A DNA stretch of 32,305 nt, taken from positions 1-32,305 of the forward strand of contig NZ_JAPVQY010000076.1 of NCBI RefSeq assembly GCF_027257875.1, read 5' to 3'. The DNA comes from Burkholderia sp. IMCC1007 (GTDB lineage: Bacteria; Pseudomonadota; Gammaproteobacteria; Burkholderiales; Burkholderiaceae). A program made the position numbers and the translations under genes. Positions within the stretch are counted from its first letter, which is position 1. Each line of letters starts with the position of its first letter. A model generated the notes under the pieces. The model did no database searches, had not been told where the DNA came from, and saw only the letters and a program-made list of their open reading frames with translations. Shown here one piece after another: positions 23,627 through 32,005 of the stretch.

Positions 23627-24880
23627 ATGACGGCGTGGCTGACGGTAGTGGGTATCGGCGACGACGGCTACGCGGGGCTCGGACGCAGCGCGCGGCGCGC
23701 GCTGCTCGACGCGACGCGGGTCGTCGGCGCGAAGCGGCACCTCGACATGCTGCCCGCACGGCTGCCGGCCGCGCGCGAAGCGTGGCCGTCGCCGTTCGAC
23801 GTGTCGGGCTTGCTCGCACGCCGCGGCGCGCCCGTCTGCGTGCTCGCGAGCGGCGACCCGATGCTGTTCGGCGTCGGCGCGACGCTCGCGCGCGAATTGC
23901 CCGCCGACGAGTGGCGCGTGCTGCCCGCGCCGTCGTCGCTGTCGCTCGCGGCGGCACGGCTCGGCTGGGCGTTGCAGGACGTCGGCGCGGTGTCCCTCGT
24001 CGGCCGCCCGCTTGCGACGCTCGCGCGTCACCTGTTGCCGGGCCGGCGCCTGTTCGTGCTGAGCGCGGACGGCCGCACGCCGGCCACGGTCGCGGCCGAA
24101 CTCACGGCACGCGGCTTCGGCCCGACGCGCATCAGCGTGTTCGAACATCTCGGCGGCCCGCTGGAGCGGCGCATCGACGGCCTCGCGCAAGACTGGCACG
24201 TCGACGCAACGGCCGCGCTCAATCTCGTCGCGCTCGACTGCCAGGCCGGCCCCGATGCACCGCGCCGCGCGCTGACGCCCGGCCTGCCCGACGACGCGTA
24301 CCGCCACGACGGCCAGCTCACCAAGCGCGACATGCGCGCGCTCACGCTCGGGCGCCTCGCGCCCGCACCCGGCGAACTGCTGTGGGACGTCGGCGCGGGC
24401 AGCGGCTCGATCGGCATCGAATGGATGCGCGCGCATCCATCGTGCCAGGCGATCGCGATCGAATCGCACGCCGAGCGGCAGCGCTTCATCGAACACAACC
24501 GCGACGCGCTGGGCGTGCCGGGCCTGCAACTCGTCGCCGGGCGTGCGCCCGACGCGCTCGCGGGGCTCGCCGCGCCGGACGCGATCTTCATCGGTGGCGG
24601 TGCGACGGCGCCCGGCGTGCTCGACGCGTGCTGGTCGGCGCTGAAGCCCGGCGGCCGGCTCGTCGCGAACGCGGTTACGCTGCAGGGCGAAGTGGCGCTC
24701 GCCGCGTGGCGCGATGCGCACGGCGGCACGCTCACGCGCGTGTCGCTCGCGCACGCGGAGCCGCTCGGCCGCTTCGACACGTGGCGACAGCCGTTGCCCG
24801 TCACGCTGTACGACGTGCGCAAGCCGGATGCCGCAGACATGTCGAACATGTCGCATACGTCGAACGCAACGGACGCGTGA
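23627..24880 (+). CDS. cobL: Precorrin-6Y C5,15-methyltransferase (decarboxylating), CbiE-CbiT fusion
   Basis: A 417-aa bifunctional enzyme that methylates C5 and C15 and decarboxylates the ring-C acetate, giving precorrin-8X. The N-terminal CbiE part (1 to about 205) has WLTVVGIGDDGYAGLGRSARRAL, VLASGDPMLFGVGATLA and the family ending RISVFEHLGG. The C-terminal CbiT part (about 220-400) has LTKRDMRALTLGRLAP and the SAM-binding loop LLWDVGAGSGSIGIEWMR. The tail (MSNMSHTSNATDA) is low-complexity. ATG 23627 has a GGGGAA SD. Its stop overlaps the cbiD start (TGATG-type). First gene of the plus-strand unit; no riboswitch is seen on this side. Confidence 0.96.
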   Translation: MTAWLTVVGIGDDGYAGLGRSARRALLDATRVVGAKRHLDMLPARLPAAREAWPSPFDVSGLLARRGAPVCVLASGDPMLFGVGATLARELPADEWRVLPAPSSLSLAAARLGWALQDVGAVSLVGRPLATLARHLLPGRRLFVLSADGRTPATVAAELTARGFGPTRISVFEHLGGPLERRIDGLAQDWHVDATAALNLVALDCQAGPDAPRRALTPGLPDDAYRHDGQLTKRDMRALTLGRLAPAPGELLWDVGAGSGSIGIEWMRAHPSCQAIAIESHAERQRFIEHNRDALGVPGLQLVAGRAPDALAGLAAPDAIFIGGGATAPGVLDACWSALKPGGRLVANAVTLQGEVALAAWRDAHGGTLTRVSLAHAEPLGRFDTWRQPLPVTLYDVRKPDAADMSNMSHTSNATDA

Positions 24881-25968
24881 TGCGCGACGAAACCCCCGAA
24901 CGACCGGCGCCGCTGCGGTTCGGCTACACGACCGGCAGCTGCGCGACCGCGACGTCGCTCGCCGCCGCGCGCCTGCTGCTCGCGGGCCGCGCCGACGACG
25001 CGGTCGAAATCGTGTTGCCGAAGGGGCAGCGCGTGATGATGCGGCTCGAGTTCTGCCGCACCACGGCCGACGGCGCCGAAGCCGGCACGCTGAAGGACGC
25101 CGGCGACGATCCCGACGTCACGCACGGCGCGCTGATCTTCGCGCGCGTCGCGCTTGCCGCGACGCCGGGCGTGCGCTTTCATGCGGGGCCGGGCGTCGGC
25201 ACGGTCACGCGCGCGGGGCTCACGCTGCCGGTCGGCGAACCGGCGATCAATCCGGTGCCGCGCCAGATGATGACGACCCACCTCGACGCGCTCGCCGCCG
25301 AATACGGCTATGCGGGCGGCTTCGACGTGACGATCGGCGTCGAGGGCGGCGAGGCGCTCGCGTTGAAGACGATGAACCCGCGCCTCGGCATCGTCGGCGG
25401 GCTGTCGATCCTCGGCACGACCGGCATCGTGCGGCCGTTCTCGTGTTCCGCGTACATCGCGTCGATCCACCAGGGCATCGACGTCGCGCGCGCGAACGGC
25501 ATCGCGCACATCGCCGCGTGTACCGGCAACGCGAGCGAGGACGCGATGCGCGCGCACTACGGCCTGCCCGACATGGCGCTGATCGAAATGGGCGATTTCG
25601 CGGGAGCGGTGCTGAAGCACCTGCGTCGCGCGCCCGTCGCGCGCCTGTCGATGTGCGGCGGTTTCGGCAAGCTCAGCAAGCTCGCGGCCGGCCATCTCGA
25701 CCTGCACAGCCGCCATTCGAGCATCGACCTGCCGCTGCTCGCGCAGTGGGCCGCGGAGGCCGGCGCGAGCGCTGCGCTGCAGGCCGCGATGCGCGCGGCG
25801 AACACGAGCCAGGAAGCGCTGAAGCTCGCGCAGGCCGACGGCGTGCCGCTCGGTGACATCGTCTGCGCGCATGCGCTGCGCGTCGCGCGCGACATCGTGC
25901 CGGCCTCGGTTGCCGTCGAGATGTTCGCGATCGACCGGCAGGGCCGCTTCGTCGGACACGCGCGATGA
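24880..25968 (+). CDS. cbiD: Cobalt-precorrin-5B C1-methyltransferase CbiD
   Basis: A 362-aa SAM-dependent methyltransferase for C1. Hallmarks are FGYTTGSCATATSLAAARLLL, GPGVGTVTRAGLTLPVGEPAINPVPR, GGLSILGTTGIVRPFSCSAYIASIHQGIDVA, and MCGGFGKLSKLAAGHLDLHSRHSSID. CbiD is the anaerobic-pathway enzyme; here it stands in an otherwise CobG-type set where CobF would be expected, so it probably does the C1 methylation/deacylation on a cobalt-free intermediate. That mixed use is also known in pseudomonads. The start overlaps cobL and the stop overlaps cobK. Confidence 0.96.
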   Translation: MRDETPERPAPLRFGYTTGSCATATSLAAARLLLAGRADDAVEIVLPKGQRVMMRLEFCRTTADGAEAGTLKDAGDDPDVTHGALIFARVALAATPGVRFHAGPGVGTVTRAGLTLPVGEPAINPVPRQMMTTHLDALAAEYGYAGGFDVTIGVEGGEALALKTMNPRLGIVGGLSILGTTGIVRPFSCSAYIASIHQGIDVARANGIAHIAACTGNASEDAMRAHYGLPDMALIEMGDFAGAVLKHLRRAPVARLSMCGGFGKLSKLAAGHLDLHSRHSSIDLPLLAQWAAEAGASAALQAAMRAANTSQEALKLAQADGVPLGDIVCAHALRVARDIVPASVAVEMFAIDRQGRFVGHAR

Positions 25969-26714
25969 ATGCCACGAACACCATGAACCCCCGCGTCCTG
26001 TTGCTCGGCGGCACCGGCGACGCGCTGAAGATCGCACGCGCGCTGGGCCCGCAACACGTGTACAGCCTCGCGGGCCTCGGCAAGGTGCCCGACGACTTGC
26101 GCTGCGACGTGCGCGTCGGCGGCTTCGGCGGAGCCGCGGGGCTTGCCGGTTACTTGCGCAGCGCCGGCATCGGTCTCGTGATCGATGCCACGCATCCGTA
26201 TGCCGCACAGATCAGCGCGAACGCGGCCGCCGCCACGCGCGACGCCGGCGTGCCGCTGTGGGCGCTGCGTCGCGCACCGTGGACGCCCGGGCCCGGCGAC
26301 GACTGGCGGATGGTCGACGACTGGGCCGGCATCGAAGCCGCGCTCGCGCCGTTCCGGCGGCCGCTGTTCACGCTCGGCCGCGAACCGCTCGCGCATCTGG
26401 ACGAGATCCCGCCGCACCAGTTCTGGCTGGTGCGCTGCCTCGATCCGCATCCCGGCAACGCGCACGCGCAGGTCGTCGCCGCGCGCGGGCCGTTCACGCT
26501 CGACGGCGAACGGGCGCTGTTCGCGCTCGCGGGCATCGACGTCGTGGTCAGCAAGAACAGCGGCGGCGCCGCGACCGAGGCCAAGCTCGACGTCGCGCGC
26601 GAACGCCGGCTGCCGGTCGTGATGCTGCGCCGGCCGGCGCTGCCCGACGCCGATCGCACGTTCGAGTCGGCCGCCGCGCTGCTCGATGCGCTCGATCCGG
26701 CCGCGCGCGCGTGA
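25965..26714 (+). CDS. cobK: Precorrin-6A reductase
   Basis: A 249-aa NADPH-dependent enzyme reducing precorrin-6A to precorrin-6B. It has the N-terminal nucleotide-binding motif VLLLGGTGDALKIARAL. Other conserved segments are VIDATHPYAAQISANAAAATRDAGVPLWALRR, and VVSKNSGGAATEAKLDVARERRLPVVMLRRP near the end. The length is usual. ATG 25965 overlaps the cbiD stop (ATGA). A downstream in-frame ATG (25983) is closer to the conserved MNPRVLLLGG but has no better SD. The gap to cobM is 43 nt. Confidence 0.95.
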   Translation: MNATNTMNPRVLLLGGTGDALKIARALGPQHVYSLAGLGKVPDDLRCDVRVGGFGGAAGLAGYLRSAGIGLVIDATHPYAAQISANAAAATRDAGVPLWALRRAPWTPGPGDDWRMVDDWAGIEAALAPFRRPLFTLGREPLAHLDEIPPHQFWLVRCLDPHPGNAHAQVVAARGPFTLDGERALFALAGIDVVVSKNSGGAATEAKLDVARERRLPVVMLRRPALPDADRTFESAAALLDALDPAARA

Positions 26715-26757
26715 TGCGGCGCGACCGGCTGCACAATGAATTGACGGAGAATTTTCG

Positions 26758-27486
26758 ATGACGGTGTATTTCATCGGCGCAGGCCCCGGCGACCCGGAGC
26801 TGATCACGGTGAAGGGCCAGCGCCTCGTGCGCACGTGCCCGGTGATCCTGTATGCCGGTTCGCTCGTGCCGCCCGCCGTGCTCGACGGCCATCGCGCGGC
26901 GCAGGTCGTCAATACGGCCGAGCTCGACCTCGATACGATCGTCACGCTGCTCGCCGACGCGCATGCGAAAGGGCAGGACGTCGCGCGCGTGCATTCGGGC
27001 GATCCGTCGCTGTACGGCGCGATCGGCGAACAGATTCGCCGGCTGAAAGCGCTCGGGATTCCGTATGAAATCGTGCCGGGCGTGACGGCCACCGCCGCGT
27101 GCGCGGCGACGCTCGGCGTCGAGCTGACGCTGCCCGGCGTCGCGCAGACGGTGATCCTCACGCGCTTCGCGGGCAAGACGACGATGCCCGACGGCGAGGC
27201 GCTCGGTTCGCTCGCCGCGCATCGCGCGACGCTCGCGATTCATCTCGGCGTGCGGCATCTCGCGCGGATCGTCGACGAAGTGCTGCCGCACTACGGGCCC
27301 GAATGCCCGGTCGCGGTGATCTATCGCGCGAGCTGGCCGGACGAGGAGCGCGTGACCGGCACGCTGGCCGACATCGTCGGCAAGGTGCGCGGCACGCAGA
27401 TCGAGCGCACCGCGCTGATCCTGATCGGGCGCGTGCTCGATGCGCAAGGGTTCGCGGATTCCACGCTCTATGCGAGCGCGGGCTGA
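26758..27486 (+). CDS. cobM: Precorrin-4 C11-methyltransferase
   Basis: A 242-aa tetrapyrrole methylase making precorrin-5. It starts MTVYFIGAGPGDPELITVKGQRLV and has VARVHSGDPSLYGAIGEQIRRL and PGVTATAACAATLGVELTLPGVAQTVILTR, all typical of CobM/CbiF. The SD GGAG precedes ATG 26758. It is the last gene of the cobL-cbiD-cobK-cobM unit. A long hairpin (27527-27564) lies just downstream, between it and the convergent MFS gene. Confidence 0.96.
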   Translation: MTVYFIGAGPGDPELITVKGQRLVRTCPVILYAGSLVPPAVLDGHRAAQVVNTAELDLDTIVTLLADAHAKGQDVARVHSGDPSLYGAIGEQIRRLKALGIPYEIVPGVTATAACAATLGVELTLPGVAQTVILTRFAGKTTMPDGEALGSLAAHRATLAIHLGVRHLARIVDEVLPHYGPECPVAVIYRASWPDEERVTGTLADIVGKVRGTQIERTALILIGRVLDAQGFADSTLYASAG

Positions 27487-27526
27487 AGCCGCGGAGCTCG
27501 ACCGGGCACACGTCGGTGTCCGACAT

Positions 27527-27564
27527 ATTGCCGGCCGGAACAGGACCCTGTTGCGGCCGGCAAT
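27527..27564. terminator. Long hairpin between convergent cobM and MFS gene
   Basis: ATTGCCGGCCG (27527-27537) pairs perfectly with CGGCCGGCAAT (27554-27564). Inside, AACAG pairs with CTGTT around a 4-nt loop, with a single G-G mismatch, giving a 16-bp stem. No T-run follows directly; a CTTTTT lies 20 nt later on the plus strand. Position between convergent genes suggests a bidirectional 3'-end structure, but classic intrinsic termination is not certain. Confidence 0.5.
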
Positions 27565-27712
27565 GCGCTGCGCGATCACGTGACTTTTTGCGAGCCGGTC
27601 AACTGGACGGCGTCCAGGGCCGATCGACAGTGACAGGGCTGCCCGCCGAGCCCGACACGGCGCGGGCTCGCATGATCATGTCGAATCCGTCATCTACCAC
27701 ATCCGACGTGCA

Positions 27713-28903
27713 CTACGCACGCGCTGCGCGGCGCGCAAACTGCGGCGCGAATCCCGTCGCCAGCGCGAACAGCACGACACACAGGCACGCCATCGCGATC
27801 CATGCGGGCGACAGATCCGCGAGATGCTGGCGCACGACGCCCGCCGCGAACGGAAACAGCCCGGCGATCAGATAGCCGATACCCTGCACGAACCCGGTCA
27901 GCGATGCTGCATCGGCCGGCGTCGCCGCGTGATCGACCGTGACGATCAGCGACAGCGGAAACAGCGCGCCGATTCCCGCGCCCAACATCAACGCGGCCGG
28001 CAACGCGAGCGCGTGCGGTGCGGCCAGCATCACCAGCAACCCGGCGAGCAGCGACGCGATCGCCGCGTGCAGCGCAGGCCGGCGATCGGGCAGGCGGTCG
28101 ATCGTTGCCGAGATCGTCAGCCCGGCGACCACTTCCGCGAGCGTCACGCCGCCGAGCAGGGTGCCGGCCGCCGTCGGCGACCAGCCGAGCCGCATGTAGT
28201 AGGGCGGCAGCCATGCCAGCACCAGCGTGTATGCGCCCGTCGCGATCCCGAAGAACATCGCGAGCCGCCATGCATGTGGCGAGCGCGACGGTTGCGCATG
28301 CGCGGCCAACGCAGAAGCCGAAGCCGCTCCAAACCCTGCCGCATCAGCGCCGCGGCTGGCCAGCGGCCACGCGAGCGCCGCGACCGCGGCCGGCACCGCC
28401 CAGCCCGCAAGTGCCGCAAGCCAGCCCCAACGGGCCGCGGCAAGCGGTGCTGCGACGCTCGCGAGCACCGCGCCGCCCATGATCGACGTCGAATAAACGC
28501 CCATCGCGCCCCCGATGCGCGTCGCGAAATGCGCCTTGATGAAGCCCGGCAGCAGCGCCTGCACCATCGCGATCCCGAGGCCCGCGCAGCATGCGCTCGC
28601 CAGCAGCAGCCACGCATGCTGCGCGCCGATGCGTGCCGCGCACGCGAGCTCGATCAGCGCGACACCGAGCCATACGCCGCCCGCGATGCCCGTCGCGTGC
28701 TGCAATCGCCGCGCGCTCAATGCGCCGGCGCCCATCAGCAGGATCGGGATCGTGGTCAGCAGGCTCGCCGCGCCGTCGCCGATGCCGGTCGCGCGCTGGA
28801 TCATGTCGAGCAGCGGACCGACTGCGGCCAGCGCCGGCCGCAGGTTCAATCCGACCAGCACGATGGCGGCCAGCCGCCATCCGGGGGAAGTCAAGCGATT
28901 CAT
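27713..28903 (-). CDS. MFS transporter, CynX/NimT-like
   Basis: A 396-aa inner-membrane protein with about 12 hydrophobic segments. It starts MNRLTSPGWRLAAIVLVGLNLRPALAAVGPLLDMIQ, the NLRPALA motif being typical of the CynX/NimT (YeaN, YycB) group of major facilitator proteins. The group includes cyanate and 2-nitroimidazole transporters; the substrate here is unknown. ATG 28903 is used (TTG just before it is possible) with a GAGGG SD. It is divergent from a MarR regulator with two palindromic operators between them, so it is probably induced by a compound sensed by that regulator. Confidence 0.9.
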   Translation of the reverse strand: MNRLTSPGWRLAAIVLVGLNLRPALAAVGPLLDMIQRATGIGDGAASLLTTIPILLMGAGALSARRLQHATGIAGGVWLGVALIELACAARIGAQHAWLLLASACCAGLGIAMVQALLPGFIKAHFATRIGGAMGVYSTSIMGGAVLASVAAPLAAARWGWLAALAGWAVPAAVAALAWPLASRGADAAGFGAASASALAAHAQPSRSPHAWRLAMFFGIATGAYTLVLAWLPPYYMRLGWSPTAAGTLLGGVTLAEVVAGLTISATIDRLPDRRPALHAAIASLLAGLLVMLAAPHALALPAALMLGAGIGALFPLSLIVTVDHAATPADAASLTGFVQGIGYLIAGLFPFAAGVVRQHLADLSPAWIAMACLCVVLFALATGFAPQFARRAARA

Positions 28904-28967
28904 CAAACGGCCCTCGATCTCGATGCACGAGCCTCCATCGAGGGGCGCCGTGCGTTTTCATGTAAAG

Positions 28968-29013
28968 TATCTCGACATCAAGATAAATGCGGATTTATCT
29001 CGACGTCAAGATA
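28968..29013. promoter_or_regulatory. Twin MarR-type operators between MFS gene and regulator
   Basis: Two near-identical 18-bp imperfect palindromes, TATCTCGACATCAAGATA (28968-28985) and TATCTCGACGTCAAGATA (28996-29013), differ by one base and have centres 28 bp apart. Their arms resemble known MarR-family operators (ATCTTGACGTCAAGAT-like). They lie in the 132-bp divergent interval, where a bound MarR protein could repress both genes. The second copy ends 22 bp before the regulator ATG. Confidence 0.75.
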
Positions 29014-29035
29014 ACCGGTGAGCCGAGGAGGGTTA

Positions 29036-29542
29036 ATGGACCGAGCCGCGCATGCGCTCGCGCAATGGCGCGTCGAGCGTCCGGATCTGGATGCGTCGCC
29101 GATGCTCGTGATGGGGCGGCTGCAGGAGGCTGCGCTCGTGATCGCGCGCGATGGCCTCAATCCGCTCTTTGCGCGCTACGGAATGCAGCCGGGCGAATTC
29201 GACGTGCTGGCGACACTGCGGCGCAGCGGCGCGCCGTTCGCGCTGACGCCGACCGCGCTGTACGACGCGCTGATGATGTCGTCGGGCGGGATGACGGCAC
29301 GTATCGACCGGCTGCAGAAGGCCGGCTGGGTCGAGCGCCGGCCGAATCCGGCCGACGGACGCGGCACGCTCGTCGCGCTGACGGACGCCGGCCGCGCGCT
29401 GATCGACGACGCGGTGGTCGCGCACATCGACAATCAGCGCGCGCTGCTCGCCGCACTGTCGGAGGCGGAGCAGGCGCAACTTTCAACGTTGCTCGAGAAA
29501 CTGCTGGCGGGATGGGGAGAACAGGCGTCGGCCGCGAAATAG
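29036..29542 (+). CDS. MarR-family transcriptional regulator
   Basis: A 168-aa winged-helix repressor-type protein. The DNA-binding region reads YGMQPGEFDVLATLRRSGAPFALTPTALYDALMMSSGGMTARIDRLQKAGWVERRPNPADGRGTLVALTDAGR. The MTARIDRLQKAGWVERR and DGR wing are typical of MarR. ATG 29036 has an excellent SD (GAGGAGGG); GTG 29018 would start inside the SD and is rejected. It is divergent from the MFS transporter and probably represses both through the twin palindromes. The inducer is unknown. Confidence 0.93.
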   Translation: MDRAAHALAQWRVERPDLDASPMLVMGRLQEAALVIARDGLNPLFARYGMQPGEFDVLATLRRSGAPFALTPTALYDALMMSSGGMTARIDRLQKAGWVERRPNPADGRGTLVALTDAGRALIDDAVVAHIDNQRALLAALSEAEQAQLSTLLEKLLAGWGEQASAAK

Positions 29543-29600
29543 CCGTGCCGGGTCGTCACGCCGAACGCAACGGGCGCGAGCCGTGCATGCCGAGTGGAAG

Positions 29601-29633
29601 CGGGAAAACCGCCCGCCGCGCGATGCGGCGGGC
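29601..29633 (-). terminator. Intrinsic terminator after the glutathione S-transferase gene
   Basis: On the minus strand a perfect 9-bp stem GCCCGCCGC / GCGGCGGGC with a 5-nt loop (29633-29611) is followed by GGTTTTCCCG. It lies 34 nt past the GST stop. The T-run is short (four), so strength is uncertain. Confidence 0.5.
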
Positions 29634-29666
29634 CGTGCAGGCAGCGGGCAGCGCCCGCCGCGCGGC

Positions 29667-30371
29667 TCAGTCGCGTGCCGGGATATTGAGCCCGCGCGCG
29701 ACGGCCGGACGCGCGACGAACGCCTCGAGCGCGCGTGCGACATGGCGGAATTCGCTGAAGCCGACGAGATCGCCGGCCTCGTAGAACCCGACCAGGTTGC
29801 GCACCCACGGGAAGATCGCGATGTCGGCGATCGTGTACGTATCGCCCATCACCCACTTGCGGTTCGCCAGATGCGCATCGAGCACGCCGAGCAGGCGCTT
29901 CGATTCGGCGACGTAACGGTCGCGCGGACGCTTGTCCTCGTAGTCGCGGCCGGCGAACTTGTGGAAGAAGCCGACCTGGCCGAACATCGGGCCGATGCCG
30001 CCCATCTGGAACATCACCCACTGGATCGTCTCGTAGCGGCCGGCGAGGTCCTGCGGAATCAGCTGGCCCGTCTTGTCCGCGAGATAGATCAGGATCGCGC
30101 CCGATTCGAACAGCGGCAGCGGCTTGCCGTCGGGGCCGTTCGGATCGATGATCGCCGGGATCTTGTTGTTCGGGTTCAGCGACAGGAATTCGGGTGACAA
30201 CTGGTCGTTCGTGTCGAAGCGCACGAGATGCGGCTCGTACGGCAGGCCGGTCTCCTCGAGCATGATCGACACCTTGACGCCGTTCGGCGTCGGCAGCGAG
30301 TAGAGCTGGAGACGGTCGGGATGCTGGGCCGGCCATTTTTTCGTGATCGGGAAGGCGGACAGATCGGGCAT
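29667..30371 (-). CDS. Glutathione S-transferase, YfcG/Nu-class-like
   Basis: A 234-aa cytoplasmic thioredoxin-fold protein. The N-terminal domain includes LQLYSLPTPNGVKVSIMLEETGLPYE, NPNNKIPAIIDPNGPDGKPLPLFESGAILIYLADKTG (the cis-Pro and ES glutathione-binding motifs). The helical C-terminal domain has WVMFQMGGIGPMFGQVGFFHKF and YTIADIAIFPWVRNL. The TPNG turn and long NPNNKIPAI match E. coli YfcG/YghU-type disulfide oxidoreductases, which use glutathione without the classic Tyr/Ser. ATG 30371 is taken as start; the longer frame upstream is Arg/Ala-rich and not family-like. Oxidative-stress or detoxification roles are inferred. Confidence 0.93.
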   Translation of the reverse strand: MPDLSAFPITKKWPAQHPDRLQLYSLPTPNGVKVSIMLEETGLPYEPHLVRFDTNDQLSPEFLSLNPNNKIPAIIDPNGPDGKPLPLFESGAILIYLADKTGQLIPQDLAGRYETIQWVMFQMGGIGPMFGQVGFFHKFAGRDYEDKRPRDRYVAESKRLLGVLDAHLANRKWVMGDTYTIADIAIFPWVRNLVGFYEAGDLVGFSEFRHVARALEAFVARPAVARGLNIPARD

Positions 30372-30578
30372 GGAGGTTCGCTCGTCAACGTGGACAACGT
30401 TAAGGATCCGCGCTCCGGCCGGCCTGCCGCGCTGCGCCGGCCGCCCCCGACACGGCGGCAGGGACGCGACGATCGCATCGGCATGGCGGGCGGGGCGCGC
30501 CAAAAAACGCCCACTGTAGCCGATCCCCGCGATCGCTGCAGACGGCGAGCGCGCGTCGCGACCCGGCGCCGCGGCATG

Positions 30579-30603
30579 CACTGCACCGCACTGCACCGCA
30601 CTG
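30579..30603. repeat. Short tandem repeat after the porin gene
   Basis: A 10-bp unit (CTGCACCGCA) occurs twice in direct succession with partial units on either side, 10 bp past the porin stop. The surrounding 240 bp (30372-30612) holds no gene; a T6 tract (30503-30508 region, minus strand) may belong to a weak terminator, but I could not draw a good stem. Confidence 0.7.
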
Positions 30604-30612
30604 AACGCGTCG

Positions 30613-31737
30613 TCAGAAGTTGTGCCGCAGCCCGACCATCGCGGCCGTCGTGCCGACCCCGGGCGCGACCGGCTGCCCGTACACGAGCATCTGGTCCATC
30701 GTGCCGCGGTTGTTCACGTGGCCGACCTGCGCATAGACCATCGTCCGCTTCGACAGGCTGTAGTCGGCCGTGAGCACGACGGCCGTCGAGCGGTTTTCCG
30801 AGCGGTTGCGGTCCTTCAGGTAATACACGGCGGACGTGACCTGCAGCGCCGGCGTGAAGCGATAGCCGACACCCGCCGACAGCATGTCGAGGTTCGCCTG
30901 GTCCGCATGCGCGGGATTGCGGCCGTTGCCGTACGACGCCGACACCGAGAAATCGCGGATCGTGTATTTCGCGCCGACGTAGATGAAGCGGTTGTTGTCG
31001 ACGCCGGTCGGCGCGACACCCGGCGTCGGGTTCGTGTCGTGGCCGTTGTAGTAGACGGCCGCCGCGTTGAGCCCGTAGTTCGCATACCTGAGCACGACGG
31101 ATTCGCGCGTGCCGCCCTGGAACTGTCCGGCGACGCCGCCGGGCGCGTATTCGAGCGCGATCGACGCGCCCGCGAACGTCGGCGACTGATAGACGAGCGC
31201 ATTGCTGTCGTACAGCGCGCCGATCGCGCCGTTGGTGCTCGTCCCCGGCCAGCCGGCCGCGGTGTTCAGGCCCAGCCATGCGGTCAGCACGCTGCCGAAG
31301 AACTGCGCGTTGCGCACGTCGGTGTCGGCCATCGCGTAGATCATCGGCACGATCTGGCGCCCCGCCGTGAACGAGCCGAACGGCCCCGATACGCCTAGCG
31401 ACGCGACCTGGTTGAAGATCGACGCGGCGCCCGGCGCGTCGCTCAGCTGCATCCTGCCGGTGCCGCTGTCGAACGAACCCTGCAGCTTGAAGTTGACCTT
31501 GTAGCCGCCGCCGAGATCCTCGCTGCCCCGGATGCCCCAGAAGCTCGAATAGATGCCGCCGTCCTTCATGCGGAACACCTTGCCGGTGTTCGGCGCGCTC
31601 GGGCTGAACGATGCGGCCGACGTGCTTTGATACAGCAGCCCCGTGTCGACCACGCCGTACAGCGTGACGGAGGATTGCGCATGCGCGAGCGCCGAGCAGC
31701 CGGCAAGCGCCGCGAGCACGGCCAGTTTCGTCTTCAT
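30613..31737 (-). CDS. Gram-negative porin (OmpC-like)
   Basis: Outer-membrane trimeric diffusion channel, 374-aa precursor. The signal peptide MKTKLAVLAALAGCSALAHA is followed by QSSVTLYGVVDTGLLYQS, the standard N-terminus of Burkholderia porins. Also visible are SSFWGIRGSEDLGGGYKVNFKLQ, GSFTAGRQ and the terminal strand MVGLRHNF ending in Phe, required for outer-membrane assembly. ATG 31737 has a GGAG SD; the longer start at 31767 would break the signal peptide. Length and layout fit 16-strand porins. Substrate and regulation are not visible. No convincing promoter was found in the 31738-32005 gap, which contains a 6-bp C/G hairpin (31898-31915). Confidence 0.95.
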   Translation of the reverse strand: MKTKLAVLAALAGCSALAHAQSSVTLYGVVDTGLLYQSTSAASFSPSAPNTGKVFRMKDGGIYSSFWGIRGSEDLGGGYKVNFKLQGSFDSGTGRMQLSDAPGAASIFNQVASLGVSGPFGSFTAGRQIVPMIYAMADTDVRNAQFFGSVLTAWLGLNTAAGWPGTSTNGAIGALYDSNALVYQSPTFAGASIALEYAPGGVAGQFQGGTRESVVLRYANYGLNAAAVYYNGHDTNPTPGVAPTGVDNNRFIYVGAKYTIRDFSVSASYGNGRNPAHADQANLDMLSAGVGYRFTPALQVTSAVYYLKDRNRSENRSTAVVLTADYSLSKRTMVYAQVGHVNNRGTMDQMLVYGQPVAPGVGTTAAMVGLRHNF

Positions 31738-32005
31738 CGAAGTCTCCAGGATCGTAATGGACCGCACGGGATCGAGCCCGCGCGGGTGAAGCAGGACAGC
31801 AAAGCAGGGAAAGCGTCATCGAGGCAGGCGGGAAGGCGCCGGATGCAACGCCACTGCGAGCCGTGCGGAAAGACTACGCAACGTCGCGCGGCCGCTCCCC
31901 CCCACGCGCGGGGGGCAGGGTTACGGAGAAGCGAAAGGGGGAGGCGACGAGGTTGCCGTCAACGGGCGGGCAGCAGGCCCGGCACCGGCACGCGCTAGAC
32001 GGAAC

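Noticed and set aside
31898..31915. C6/G6 hairpin as terminator of the LuxR-type gene
   Set aside because: No T-run on either strand after the stem; left as an unassigned structure.
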